64,000 bases of DNA, taken from Eulemur rufifrons. Its lineage: Eukaryota; Chordata; Mammalia; Primates; Lemuridae. Every line of letters starts with the position of its first letter. Position 1 is the stretch's first letter. The notes under the pieces are model-generated. The model was not told the origin of the DNA and made no database searches. It saw nothing but the letters and a program-made list of their open reading frames with translations. Both the position numbers and the translations under genes were made by a program. Positions 34,451 to 45,366 of the stretch are shown in pieces. Location: positions 43,994,001 through 44,058,000 of the forward strand of contig NC_090986.1 of assembly GCF_041146395.1 (NCBI RefSeq), written 5' to 3'.

Positions 34451-36262
34451 ACTTCTGAACTTCCTGCGTCTGCTGATGTCTGAGAAAAGATATTTGGGCT
34501 ACTGTATTTAAAAAGAAATTGTGATCTAGATTTTGTTGTTTGTAATGCAATAGTGGTTAACATTCATAAACGTTTAGTGTGATGCATAAATAGGCATATT
34601 TCAAATATGTGTGGTTCCTTTAAGTGAATCATTCCTTGATGCAGGAATGGGTCATTTATGGGATAAATATATTGAACATAAATAGTAAAAGTGAGTTGCT
34701 CTAAGTTCTCCTCTTACTCAATTAGAATGATCAGGCAGTTGGTGGCTTAGGCAATATGATTTGTTAATAAAGTCCTTTGCCTGAAAGTAGATAACAGGGA
34801 GGTTTCCATCACTTGCAATGAAAAACATGAATTCTTTAATGCCCATAAAACTAGGAGGAATTTTAAATGCAGCAGCATACTAGCATCAAAAAAAAATAAG
34901 ATCTATATAGAGAAATATTTGATTAGGAAGGCAGAGTTATTGGAAGTAAAAGGCATGTCTTTGGTGAGGGAGATAGTGCTTAGAGTTCTGATTTGTTTGT
35001 TTGAGAAAGATAATGTCTTTTTTTTGATGTTGCTACGAAAAAAGACTGTTAGGGGGAAAAATAATTCAATCCTAAAATATCTCTTAGGTTCTGAAAATTT
35101 ACTTTTCTTTCTTTTTTTTTTTTACCATTTATTTTTAAGAAAGAAATCACAGATCTGAAAATTAAAAAACCCATGTTTACATTGTTAATACAATATACAC
35201 ATTATTGCCATAATGCATACATTGTTAATATCACTTATGAGAGGTAGTTCTAAAAATCAGAATATTTTCAGATTGATTTTACTGTAAAACTTATCATTGA
35301 AGTGATATCTGCTGTGTTGCTTGTTGTGGACTAAAATAAAGTCATAACTCTAAGTCTCCAGCAAGGTTAGGCCTTACGTGGCAGGATAGACAAATTGAAT
35401 CTTAAAAGATTTTAATCTTCACTGCCTTTTTCTTTTTGTAGCTGTTGTTTTCCAAAAGCTATACAAAGCTTTTGGAGCTTGAATTGTTTTATGTTGTATA
35501 TCTGTCTTTGTTTTTATAAATTTAATAGTCTGTAAGTTCATCCTCAAACACTAAACCACTATATAGTAGAGATGAAATCTGATTTGAACCATTCAGCTTT
35601 GTATTGCCAGTGATGTTATCGAAGGAGGTACAAGAGGAATTCCTCCAAATGGTCATATAAATCTTACAAATGTGAAGCTGAGGCTCCGATTTGTATTGCA
35701 AGTAATAGGAGCCTTGTTTGAATGAAGGGGTTGTTGTAATGCTAGGTTGATATTAGATCATTGACATTTAACCCAGCGACTCCTTAGCCTACAGGAACTC
35801 TCTGATGAAAATACACTTGGTATTTTCAGTTTCTAACCAAAATTCATATCCCCAGATCCAAAATTATAAATGAAAAAAGCATGTAAACAGGACACACAAG
35901 GAAAGTCTCTAAGAGAGGACAGGAAAAAGCAAGAGAGAACTGCAAAGATCATCATATGAGAAAGAAAAATTCATATTAACAGTAAAAAGATACTATAGTA
36001 ATTATTCAACCTGGCCTCATTGCTCAGATGTGCACCCAGCAATCTGGCACCTACCACAGTGGTATAAGCCCCTTACATAATGAGAACAGCGGTTTCCAGT
36101 TGATGCATATTGTTCGTTCCACAAACAGGACTTCCTGGGGGGAAATGTCAATGTGGAGGACCCGGATTTTTGTTGTTCAGACTGGGGGAACTTCTTACAA
36201 GCACTTGATAGCAGATTTTCACAATCTTTTATTGGTTCCACTCCCTTTGAAGATGCTTCAGA
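34451..36262. other. Single-copy AT-rich DNA
   Basis: A perfect 10-bp hairpin lies at 35451-35476. 'tacattgttaata' is repeated near 35178 and 35218. Poly(T) lies at 35113-35123. No gene or transposon recognised. Confidence 0.45.
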
Positions 36263-36415
36263 CTAGTGCTTCTCAAACTTTAATGTGCATACAAATCACC
36301 TGGTGATCTTGTTAAATGCTGATTCTGGTTTGGCCAAATAGGTCTCCATCTCCAACAAGGTCTGGTGGATCTGTATGACTAACCAGATGCTGGGTGATCC
36401 TGACCCGTTAAAATT
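36263..36415 (+). mobile_element. MER5A-like DNA transposon
   Basis: 'gtgcttctcaaactttaatgtgcatacaaatcacctgg', 'gatcttgttaaatgctgattc', 'gatgctgggtgatcctgac'. Matches the left half of a hAT-Charlie MER5-type element, with a diverged right half. Confidence 0.75.
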
Positions 36416-36564
36416 GCAAGGCTTGACCAGAAGTTCTTATAGCATGCTTTTTGAAAGGAGCATCAGAATAGCCTGGGTACTTGTTGGAAATGCAAATTCT
36501 CATGCCTCACCCCAGACCTACTGAGTCAGAAACTCTAAGGACGGAGCTCAGCAGTCTCTGTTTT

Positions 36565-37822
36565 TTTTTTTTTTTTTTTTTTTTTTAATGGCTGTCCCAA
36601 TTACCCTGATTCATTTGTTTATTTATTGATTGATTTTAATTTCAGAATATGATGGTGGTACAAATGTTTTGGTTACATGGATTGCTTCTGTACTGCTTGA
36701 GTCAAAGTTGTAAGTGTGCTCATCACCCAGGTAGTGTACATTGTACCCATTAGGTATGATTTCACCCATCCCCTCCACCCCCTCCCACCTGTATGATTTC
36801 CGTTGAGTTTTACTTCCATCTGTGCATGTGAGCGCTGATTGGTTAGTTCCAATTTAAAAGTGAGTACAGGTGGTGTTTGCTTTTCTGTTCTTGGGATACT
36901 TCACTTAGGAGGATGGACCCCAGTTCATCCAGGTTGTTACAAAAGGTGTTAGTTCACCATTTTTTTAAATGTCTGAGTAGTGTTCCATGGTATACATATA
37001 CCACATTTTATTAATCCACTAATGTATTGATGGGCACTTGGGTTGTTTCCGCATCTTTGCGATTCTGAATTGTGCTGCAATAAACATTGACGGTAAGTGT
37101 CTTTTTGAAAAAATGACTTTTTTTCCTTTGGGTAAATACCCAGTAGTGGGGTTGCTGGATCAAATGGTAGGTCTTTTAGTTTTTTGAGAAATCTCCACAA
37201 TATTTTCCATAGAGGTTGCACTAGTTTGCAGTCCTACCAATAGTAATATGAGTGTTCCTTTCTCTCTGCATCCATGCCAGTATCTATTGTTTTCAGACTT
37301 TTTGATAAAAGCCATTCTCACTGCGGTTAGGTAATATCTCATTGTGGTTTTGATTTGCATTTTTCTGATGATTAGTGACATTGAACATTTTTCATATGTT
37401 TATTGGCCATTAGTCTATCTTCTTTTGAAAAGCTTCTGTTCGTGTCTTTTGTCCACTTTTTAATGGGGTTGTTTGATTTTTTTCTTGCTGATTAGCTTGA
37501 GTTCTTTATAGATTCTGGTTATTAGCTCTTTATCGGATGTATAGCATGCAAATATTTCTCCCATTCTGTAGATTGTCTGTTTGCTCTGTTGATTGTTCCC
37601 TTGACTGTGCTGAGCTTTTTAATCAAGTTCCATTTATTTATTTTTGTTGTTGCTGTGATTGCCCTTGGGGTCTTCATCAATTCTTTGCCTAGGCTGATAT
37701 CTAGAAGAGTGTTTCCAACATTTTCTTCCAGAATTCTTATGGTTTCATGTCTTAAAGTCTGTTAGCCATCTTGAATTAATTTTTGTGAGTGGTGAGAGAT
37801 ATGGCCACATGTAGACAATTAA
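36565..37822 (-). mobile_element. 5'-truncated L1, the longest in the window
   Basis: About 1.26 kb of minus-strand L1. It comprises a poly(T) tail (to 36586), a short non-L1-like segment (36587-36614), a second A-rich tail, the 3' UTR with a C-rich strip (36768-36795), and ORF2 sequence up to 'gccacatgtagacaatt'. Imperfect 15-bp flanks (36550-36564 and 37823-37837, 12 of 15 matches, both 'agcagtc...tttt') are a likely target duplication. The two ORF2 frames are out of register, so it is inactive. Confidence 0.92.
36949..37381 (-). pseudogene. L1 ORF2 C-terminal remnant with a frameshift
   Basis: Two overlapping minus-strand frames carry ORF2p sequence. One (37160-37381) has 'HGCREKGTLILLLVGLQTSAT'. 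The other (36949-37221) has 'DPATPLLGIYPKEKKS', 'LLQHNSESQRCGNNPSAHQY' and 'KCGICIPWNTTQ'. They are in different frames, so at least one indel separates them. Confidence 0.85.
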
Positions 37823-37984
37823 AGCAGTCATTATTTTAACAAACTCTTCCAGGTGACTCAGACACACCCTGGAGTTTCGGAACCACTGTTCTAAACCAAT
37901 GGTTTTGACCCAGGTCTATGGATTACAACAATTTTGGGCCCTTAAAAATACCAAGGTTTGGGCCTTGCTCTGAATTAGGAAGGT

Positions 37985-38150
37985 AAGACAGCATTGTTAT
38001 TGTCATAATCTCCATCTTACAAGTGGAGAAATGAAGGGCAGGTGAGGTACTTGCCCACGTTCGCACAGTTAATGGGTAGTGAGGCTGCGGCTGAAATCCA
38101 GGACCTGTTATCCCACAGTCCTTGTTCTTTCTACTCCCCTAGCCTGTCTG
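37985..38150 (-). mobile_element. MIR SINE fragment
   Basis: 'gttattgtcataatctccatcttacaagtggagaaatgaagggc', 'acttgcccacgttcgcacagttaatggg', 'gctgcggctgaaatccagg'. Reverse MIR. Confidence 0.8.
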
Positions 38151-39075
38151 CTGAGGACATTTACAGGATGGAATCTGAAAGTGGAGACTGATATCCTTTG
38201 CACTGCTCTGCCTACAGTCTGGCTGAAAAGCCCATCAATCTAGCATCTTTCAAGAGAACTCTATTCTATGAGGTTCTTCACATCACTTGGCATTTTTCCC
38301 CATCAGTCACCAAGTATACACTTAATTTCTTTTTAAAAGCCACCTGGTTTTGTTTTTTGTTTGTGCGTATGCCTTTTTGTTAAGTGGGTGAGGGATGTGT
38401 AATCTATCTCATGCATAATTTGTTTTAGACAAGTCATTAAAAATGCACTAAACTTTAATATGCTGTATATGTTCCTACCCGAGTTCTCTTCCCTGTGTAA
38501 ATGATTTTGAAAGTTTTAAAAATAGTTTTTAAGGTTTTATTGCATGCCATTGTTTGCAATACCTCGTTTTAAAGCTCTAAAATTAACATTTCTTTCCTAT
38601 CAATTTTATCTTCTGTTTGCCTGTTATTGATTTTTTTTTTCTTTATCCTCTGCGTGTCTAATGGAAATAGCTAATGGGTCTTTGCTTTGTTTATTCCCTT
38701 GCTTATGCAGCACCATTGTTTTGATGCGGTCAGCACAGATCTAGGAATAGGGTTCTGAGCGGCAGCAGGGGGAGTTCACTTACACACTCCATTTTATTTG
38801 TGTAGGTTCTGAAATAATCCTCTCTGTTGCTCCCTTACATTGTCACTGTTCCTTTTTGTTTGTTTCATTTAGTTGTGCTTTGCTGCGGCAGCCTCGTTTT
38901 CCTTCAAGGATATCCTTGTGAGTGATAATCACAAAAGATATATATCCTCCTTGAGTGACTAGGAAGATCAAACTAACTGCCACCTGTGAGAAGCTTCACC
39001 CTGATTCATGAGGCAATCACAACTTCCTACTAATCCACCACCAGCACCAGCTCTTTAACCAGGGAGAATCCTTGA

Positions 39076-39096
39076 GGGGTGGGGGTGGGGTGGGGG
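39076..39096 (+). promoter_or_regulatory. G-quadruplex motif
   Basis: Four guanine runs of 4, 5, 4 and 5 separated by single T loops. Single-nucleotide loops with long G runs are the most stable quadruplex class known. The same site reads as SP/KLF-type GT/GC boxes. Its surroundings are not GC-rich. Confidence 0.7.
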
Positions 39097-39817
39097 CAGC
39101 TGGCAGGACGCTGATTGCTGTATTTTATCTACCAGCCCACAAATGGTTCAGGAAAAGCACATCTTTCATTTATTCTTTATTAAATACAAGATGTATTTAT
39201 TGAGGTTTCTTTCCTAGGGGTGGGAAATGCAGAGTTTGAAAAAACGTGAACATTGTCAAAAAGCATCAGACAGACGATTGCGTTTTTGTCAAATTTTAAT
39301 GATCTGTGATAATACGCACTAAGTACAGAATCAGAGAAAAATTGATAGGCAGAACGAAAGGCAAAAAGAAGTGGACTTTCTCCCCGGACACACCAACTCT
39401 GTTATCATTTGTTGTTGAGTCCAGCTATCTAGCCAAGTATGGATGGATTCAACCTCAAGACAGTCACTTAAATTTTACATATTCGATGGTGTCTATCTCT
39501 TTGCCCACCACACCTTTTCACCAGACTCACCAGCAAAGTAGCAGATCTGGCCTCTGATGCAAATATTAATGAGCAGTGAAATGGCCCAAAGGGAGGAAGC
39601 AGGAGAAAAGGAAAGGGACATGATAAGCCACAAATGGATAATTATTCTCTAAATAATTAAAAGCTGATGCTATGCAAGGGAGAAACACAGCTCCAAATAC
39701 TGACATGACAAAAAATACTTTTTTTCCACTTGTGGAATTCTCTTCTGAACTTTTCATAAATTACCAGAATGAAGCCCTTTCATTAAGAGATTCCCAGCTC
39801 GGAAGCATCAGGTTCTT

Positions 39818-39838
39818 GCTGCTGCTGCTGCTGCTGCT
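39818..39838 (+). repeat. (GCT)7 trinucleotide repeat
   Basis: Seven uninterrupted GCT units (CTG in the next frame), running straight into the NRF1-type palindrome. Confidence 0.95.
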
Positions 39839-39839
39839 G

Positions 39840-39851
39840 TGCGCATGCGCA
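39840..39851. promoter_or_regulatory. NRF1-type palindromic site
   Basis: 'tgcgcatgcgca' is a perfect 12-bp palindrome matching the NRF1 consensus (YGCGCAYGCGCR). Such sites normally lie in CpG-island promoters; here there is no island, so it may be chance or a decayed promoter. Confidence 0.5.
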
Positions 39852-40761
39852 GGCAGAAGCGCTCAGGGCCTGGAGCGGGGGGTAAGGACTTCAGCCTTGA
39901 TTTGTTGTGCAGCTTTAAACAAGCCACCTTATCACCAGCTCTCTATTTTCTTATCTGTTTAGCCAGGATTATGTTGGCTGCTCACCCAGCAAATATATTT
40001 TAAAGATTAATGGAAGAGTGCTTGCATAGTAACTTTGAACTCTTTATGTCAAAATGATACACCATTCTTGTTATGCCATTAAAATTAATAAAGAAATATT
40101 GAACTCGCTTTTATCAAAACATAGAGCAACACTAACCCAAAGGCTGTATCTAGAAGACCTGAGCATTTGGTTTCAATATTTGCTAGAGGTAAGGAATAGG
40201 GAAAGTTAAGCATAGCTCCGGGCTAGTATTTTCTCTCAGAAGTCTGTTGCACACATCACACATCTTGAGGATTTTCTCCTAATCAGTTGATTGGACTTTT
40301 AAAATGTTTCTTTCACTTTGCTCTTTTATTCCCTTCACTCGGGAACCCACAGTACTCCTTACTAGCTGATCAGAATTGAGAGGAGCTGCCTTTGTCCATC
40401 AACTGTCTTGAGCTATGGTAATTCCTTTTTTGGTTTATGTTCAGTAATCTTTCATGGGCAAGGACAGTTGCTTTCATTTGACTTCCTGGAGGCATATGAG
40501 GAATTAACTATAGGAAATGAATGGCTAAGAGAAAAAAATAGATTGAGTGACTGTGATCATGGAGGACTAATATTTGTTGGGGCTGAAAAGTAATTTGACT
40601 TTGCTGGTGACTTTTCAAAATTCTTCAGATATAAAAGCATACAGATGCACATCATATTGCAATCTAATATATATTGGGCAATTACAATGTAAACAGAATT
40701 GGCTAGGTCCTGGGCGACACGTAAATGGATAAAGACATATCTTTAGAAAGATTACTGTCTA

Positions 40762-41065
40762 GGCTGGGTACAGTGGCTCATGCCTGTAATCGTAGTGCTT
40801 TGGGAGGCTGAGGCAGGAGGAATGCTTGAGGCCAGGAGTTCCAGACCAGCCTGAGACATAGCAAGACCCCAGTCTCTACAAAAAACGAAAATATTAGCCA
40901 GGCATGGTGGTGCACACCTGTGTTCCCAGCTACTTGGCAGGCTGAGGCAGGAGGATTGCTTGAGCTGATAAGTTCGAGGCTGCAGTGAGCTATGTTGTGC
41001 CTCACTGCACTCTAGCCTGAGTGACAGAGCAAGACCTTGTCTCTTAAAAAAAAAGGCAAAAAAAT
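40762..41065 (+). mobile_element. Alu SINE (AluJ-like)
   Basis: Sense dimer, 'ggctgggtacagtggctca' to 'gagcaagaccttgtctc' and an A-rich tail. Left arm has 'cctgagacatagcaagacc', the older pattern, and lacks the lemur linker. Flanks 'ttactgtcta' and 'ttacaatcta' are a possible decayed target duplication. Confidence 0.93.
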
Positions 41066-43149
41066 TCTTACAATCTAATTACATAGAAGAAACCATGCAA
41101 AATTTAGAAAACTATTCTCTAAAATGAAGGCGCAGATCTCTTCATAAAACCGTGGCAAAAGGAGCTTTTATGTGAGTAGATACATAATGTGTAAATCTTT
41201 GCTAATTAATGCTTACCTTCTAATATTCAAAGTATTTTTAAGCCTGATTTATTCCAAATGTTATATAAACCTTACTAATTATACGTACATACTGAATATC
41301 AGACCATATTAAGTTGGCATTAAGGTACAGGTAATTCAGAAAGAGAATGGGACAAGTATTTAAAAGTTCTCCATAATTTGAAAGAGGCTTTTAGGTCAGG
41401 AAATGAGGACTGTAACATCTGGTTAAAACTAAAAGAGAATTTTAACTAATTGTTCAAGTTGGACAATAGCCAAAACCCTGGAGTTAGCACACCTGGATAA
41501 TATCTATATAATGCTTCTAGAGAAATATATTCTGGTAAGGAAACAAATAATAAAACTTTTAAAAGACTAATGAGGGGAATGGGGAAACTTTAGGAAACAA
41601 ATTTATAGGATGATGTTGTATAATTACGTTTCAAGCTTTAGAAGACAAACCAGGTTATATAGAGAAATAAGAGAGAAAAGAAGCACCATGAAATCTGTAT
41701 TGTTAAAAAAATGTCTTTACAGTCCTGTTTACACAAACAGACTAAGGAGGTTTAGTACTTCAGTTTTCTTAACATGTGACATATAGTTGCCCTTCAGTGA
41801 GATAGATTTAGATTTACCTTTCATTTCAATTTTGATAAATATTTCAATTTTCTTAAAAACCAGAGAGAGTGCATTACATTTGAAGTGAGTCATGGTTAGT
41901 GAAGACAAAGGAGAAATAGGAGAAATTTCAGGTTGTAGATCAGAAGTAGGAAGAAAGAAAATCCCTAGAAAATGTGTTTAGTAACCCTTAGGCATTCATG
42001 TTGCTGAGTGGAAAAAAAAAAAAAAAGAAAAAAGAAAAACGGAAAAGAAAAGAAAAAGAAGCCTGCCAACATATTCAAACATAATTTACTGAGTGATTGA
42101 ATTAAAAAAATTCTAACTTTCACAGTGCAATGACCACACAAATTGATCTCATACTCTTGTATGGTATTTCTCAGAGGTCCAACATTGCCAGTGTTTTAGA
42201 GACAATGTATAGAAGTCATTGTAAGAACTATGGCCTTGTTGCTAAGACCATCTCTGGTTCTCTGCTTCATTCTCACCATGATATACAATGATCTGCCTAG
42301 ACTGGTTACATTAGCTTCTTTTTGGAAATTTGGAAACAGAACCAGAATCTTGGTATACAAGGAATCATAAAGGAAGACTAATACTAGAAACAGGAAACCA
42401 AAAACCACAGTTGTCAGCATTGATATTATAATATTAATAAAATTATGGTATTAATTAGGTATGACACAGCCTAATTATAGGCAGTAACCTGGCCATTGGT
42501 ATAAGATGCCCAAGCAGCAGAATTATTGACCCTGTACTGATTGGGTTTTAAAAACTAGTATGAAACTTTAGGTTGCTAAAGATAAATTAAAAGCACTATC
42601 TTATGGATTAAAAGATGAAAGTTTCAGATAATTTCAGATATTAGATATAAATTTAATATCAGATAAAACATTGAAATAAATATTAAAAAGAGGGAATTTA
42701 TTAATCAACCTCTAGAGAATTGCAGGACGATGAGCCTGTTTTAAAAAGAATAAATAATGATAAGAAAATCTGATTACTTTCTTGATAGAATTTTGGAAGA
42801 TTAAGTCATTGAAATTGCTATATTATACTTTGATTTTGATTTTACAGATCATGAAATTATATTTGCAAATTTTATGCAAATTTACTAAGAGATTAATGTT
42901 GTCATGTTCTATAGACCTAGGACAAAGAAAATCCTGTTAACATTATTGGTTTAAAAATGTACAAAGAGATTCCAAGGTCATGGATTCTGTGTTTAGCAGA
43001 GCTAGGTGGTCTCATTCTCTTTTTCCAGCCATATTTCTCACCTTTTGCTGGATGCACATATCTTATAAATACTTACAGTTGATCACAATAACGGGCCAGA
43101 GAAGTCAGCACACTTACTGACAAAGGTGTATGTGGTATCATCATTGTAT
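41066..43149. other. Single-copy AT-rich DNA
   Basis: An A/G-rich simple strip lies at 42010-42060. Repeated 'tttcagata' and an IR 'gatatta...taatatc' lie at about 42620-42660. No gene or transposon recognised. Confidence 0.45.
42010..42060 (+). repeat. A/G-rich simple repeat
   Basis: Poly(A) followed by irregular AAAAG units. No SINE body precedes it. Confidence 0.85.
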
Positions 43150-43790
43150 CATTCATTCTTTCAGTGAATAGCTTTTGAACAGTTACTGTATAGTCCAGGC
43201 ATTGTTTGAAAGACTTGGAATATGTAAGTGAACAAAACAGATGAAATCCTTTCCCTGGTGGAATTACATTATGGTGGGTGGGGGGTAAATAATAAGAATA
43301 ATACATATGTAAATTATATAGTATGTTAGAAAGTGATGTGTGCTATAGGAAAAAGAAAAATTAGAGCAGGGTAAGTTTATTAGGTGTGTGGAAGAGGAGT
43401 GCAATTTTCAGTAGGGTGGTCAGTGTAGGTCTAATTGGGAAGAAATTTGAACAAACACTTGAATGCCAGAAATGAGTTCGTCCTATCTGGGAGAAAAGTG
43501 TTCCAGGCAGAGGGAACAGAGAGCACAGAGGTCCTGAGAAGAGAGTGGATCTGGGGAGTTCAACAGCAGATGAAGTCAGAGAATTAACAGGGGACCCAAT
43601 CATGCCTTTTTGGTCACTGTAAACACTTTAGCTATTACTCTGAGTGACAAAGAAGTCATTGGATAGTTTTCAATAGAGAAGAGAAATGATCTAACTTGGT
43701 TAAAAGGATCATTCAGCAACTGTTAAAAATCGAACCTAAGTGGACAAGGATAGAAGCAGCATGACCCCTTAGAAGGTTCTTCTAGTAATA
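43150..43790 (-). mobile_element. L2 (LINE-2), about 640 bp
   Basis: The longest L2 here, reverse strand. In order: 'tcattctttcagtgaatagc', 'gtgaacaaaacagatgaaatcctttccc', 'gtatgttagaaagtgatgtgtgctatagg', 'gtgttccaggcagagggaacagagagc', 'gtcctgagaagagagtgg', 'aagaagtcattggatagttttc', 'gagaaatgatctaacttgg', 'aaggatcattcagcaactg'. This runs from the L2 3' end into its interior without major gaps. Confidence 0.85.
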
Positions 43791-43989
43791 CAGGGTTAAC
43801 ATTACAGAATGTAATTATTTTAGGAACCACAACCTTGAATTTTATAGTCTAAATTCCATAAAGGCAAATATTTTTATTTCAATATACCTTTAAAATTAAA
43901 TTATTTCCAAGAGTCATTTATTGAAACAATATTTGATCCTCAAATTTTCAAGACCATAAATCAAATACATAATTTAATTAGTGTAATGA

Positions 43990-44208
43990 TTTATGTGTGC
44001 AATACTTTGCAGCTTTCTATATGCTTTCATAGGCAAGAACTTATTTAAACCATGCAAAGACCCTGTGAGGTTGGAGAGCTGATTATCATTATCTTATCTA
44101 AAGTAAAGATAGTTTATCCAACTAGTTAGTAGCAGAACCAGGATGGGAGTGCAGGCGTTTTTACCATAAGCCTAAAGCTCTTTCTACTCTATCACTTTGC
44201 CTCAGACA
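43990..44208 (-). mobile_element. MIR SINE fragment
   Basis: 'cttatttaaaccatgcaaagaccctgtgaggttgg', 'gattatcattatcttatctaaagtaaag', 'gttagtagcagaaccaggatggg', 'gctctttctactctatcac'. Reverse MIR, near full length. Confidence 0.8.
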
Positions 44209-45124
44209 AGTCTTTGGAATTTCTTATAATAGGGCACAATCTACATTAAAATTATAGTTAATGACCTACAAATAATGGAAATTTTTAGAAGATATTAAAT
44301 CAGAGGGGAAGGGGTAGTGCACAGGCAATTAATGAGAGAGAAATAATAAAAATCAATCCTGATAACTTTGGCACTTTATCTCCTGACCCCTTACTTTCAC
44401 CTAAAAGTCACTTACTCAAATACTACTAGATATTGGAGATCACTCAAGGTCAAAACTTATGGTGGTGTGGCTACTAGCCAAAGCTAACTTTCTGTCAAAA
44501 TTATCTTTAAAAGAGGCTAGGCTGAAGGTGTCTTCCAGGTCAGATATAAAGGTATTTCAAAAACCCTGGGTCAATCACACCTCTTAAAAAATTAAATGAT
44601 GTGAGATTTGTCAAAAATTAGTAAGGTCTGTGAAACTCCATTTACGAAGTTAAACTATCATAGATCATAGTGCTTGCCAGCTTTTTGAACTTAAAAAGTC
44701 TTTTCCCACATCGGCTTGAAAAACAGTCAAATTGTTATTTTAAATTTCACTAGCAATGGCTGTCCTTTTCCTATTCCATTTTCATCTCAAACCCTCAGAG
44801 CAACCCTTCTAATACTTGCTGAATGAGCTATTTCATGATATATGATTTCAAACTCTCTAACAAGTTTGACCTTGAGTAGGGATTTGGACATCTCTGGAAT
44901 TCTTCTTCCATCCTGCAATAATGACCAGTCTTGGACGTCATACTTCCTAGGGTGACCAGTAGGCCCACTTGATTGGGCCCAGCTGTGGCTCCAGAGAACT
45001 CATTGTTTCTTCAAATTTTCTTTTCTTGAGAGGAAAGAGCAGCTTGAAGAACAAAGTTAGGAAAGTTGAGGTGTTAGAGTAGCAAAATCTCCTCTTGAAT
45101 AAAATGGGCTAATCAAGCCCGACT

Positions 45125-45366
45125 GAGTGTAAAATAATATTTACTGAGCTCCTACAATGTTCTCAGGCACTGAGTCTGATGCTTTCACATTTAATATTTT
45201 ATTCGTTTCTCCTCAATCTTGTGAGAAGAATGTAAAATATATTTATATTTTATTGATATATAAATTAAGTCTCAGAGACTTTCAGTAATTCTTCTAAGAA
45301 GGAAGATTCCAACCAAAGACAACTGACTCCAAATCCCAGTGTTTTTTACCCCTGTGATACTGCCTC
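45125..45366 (-). mobile_element. MIR SINE, near full length
   Basis: 'aatatttactgagctcctacaatgttctcaggcactgagtctgatgc', 'gtctcagagactttcag', 'ccaaatcccagtg...gtgatactgcctctc'. Reverse MIR spanning most of the element. Confidence 0.8.

Larger units (their letters stand above)
36440..37892 (+). mobile_element. Second MER5A-type element, split by an L1
   Basis: The left block, 36440-36564, has 'gagcatcagaatagcctggg', 'ttgttggaaatgcaaattctcatgcctcaccccagacctac', 'gagtcagaaactctaagg'. The right block, 37838-37892, has 'taacaaactcttccaggtgactcagac...cggaaccactg'. Together they restore one MER5A-type unit with the usual 'aaccactg' terminus. Confidence 0.75.
38151..40761. other. Single-copy DNA with regulatory-type motifs
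   Basis: No transposon recognised over 2.6 kb. It contains the G-quadruplex motif at 39076-39096 and the GCT/NRF1 composite at 39818-39851. No defensible exon. Confidence 0.45.
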
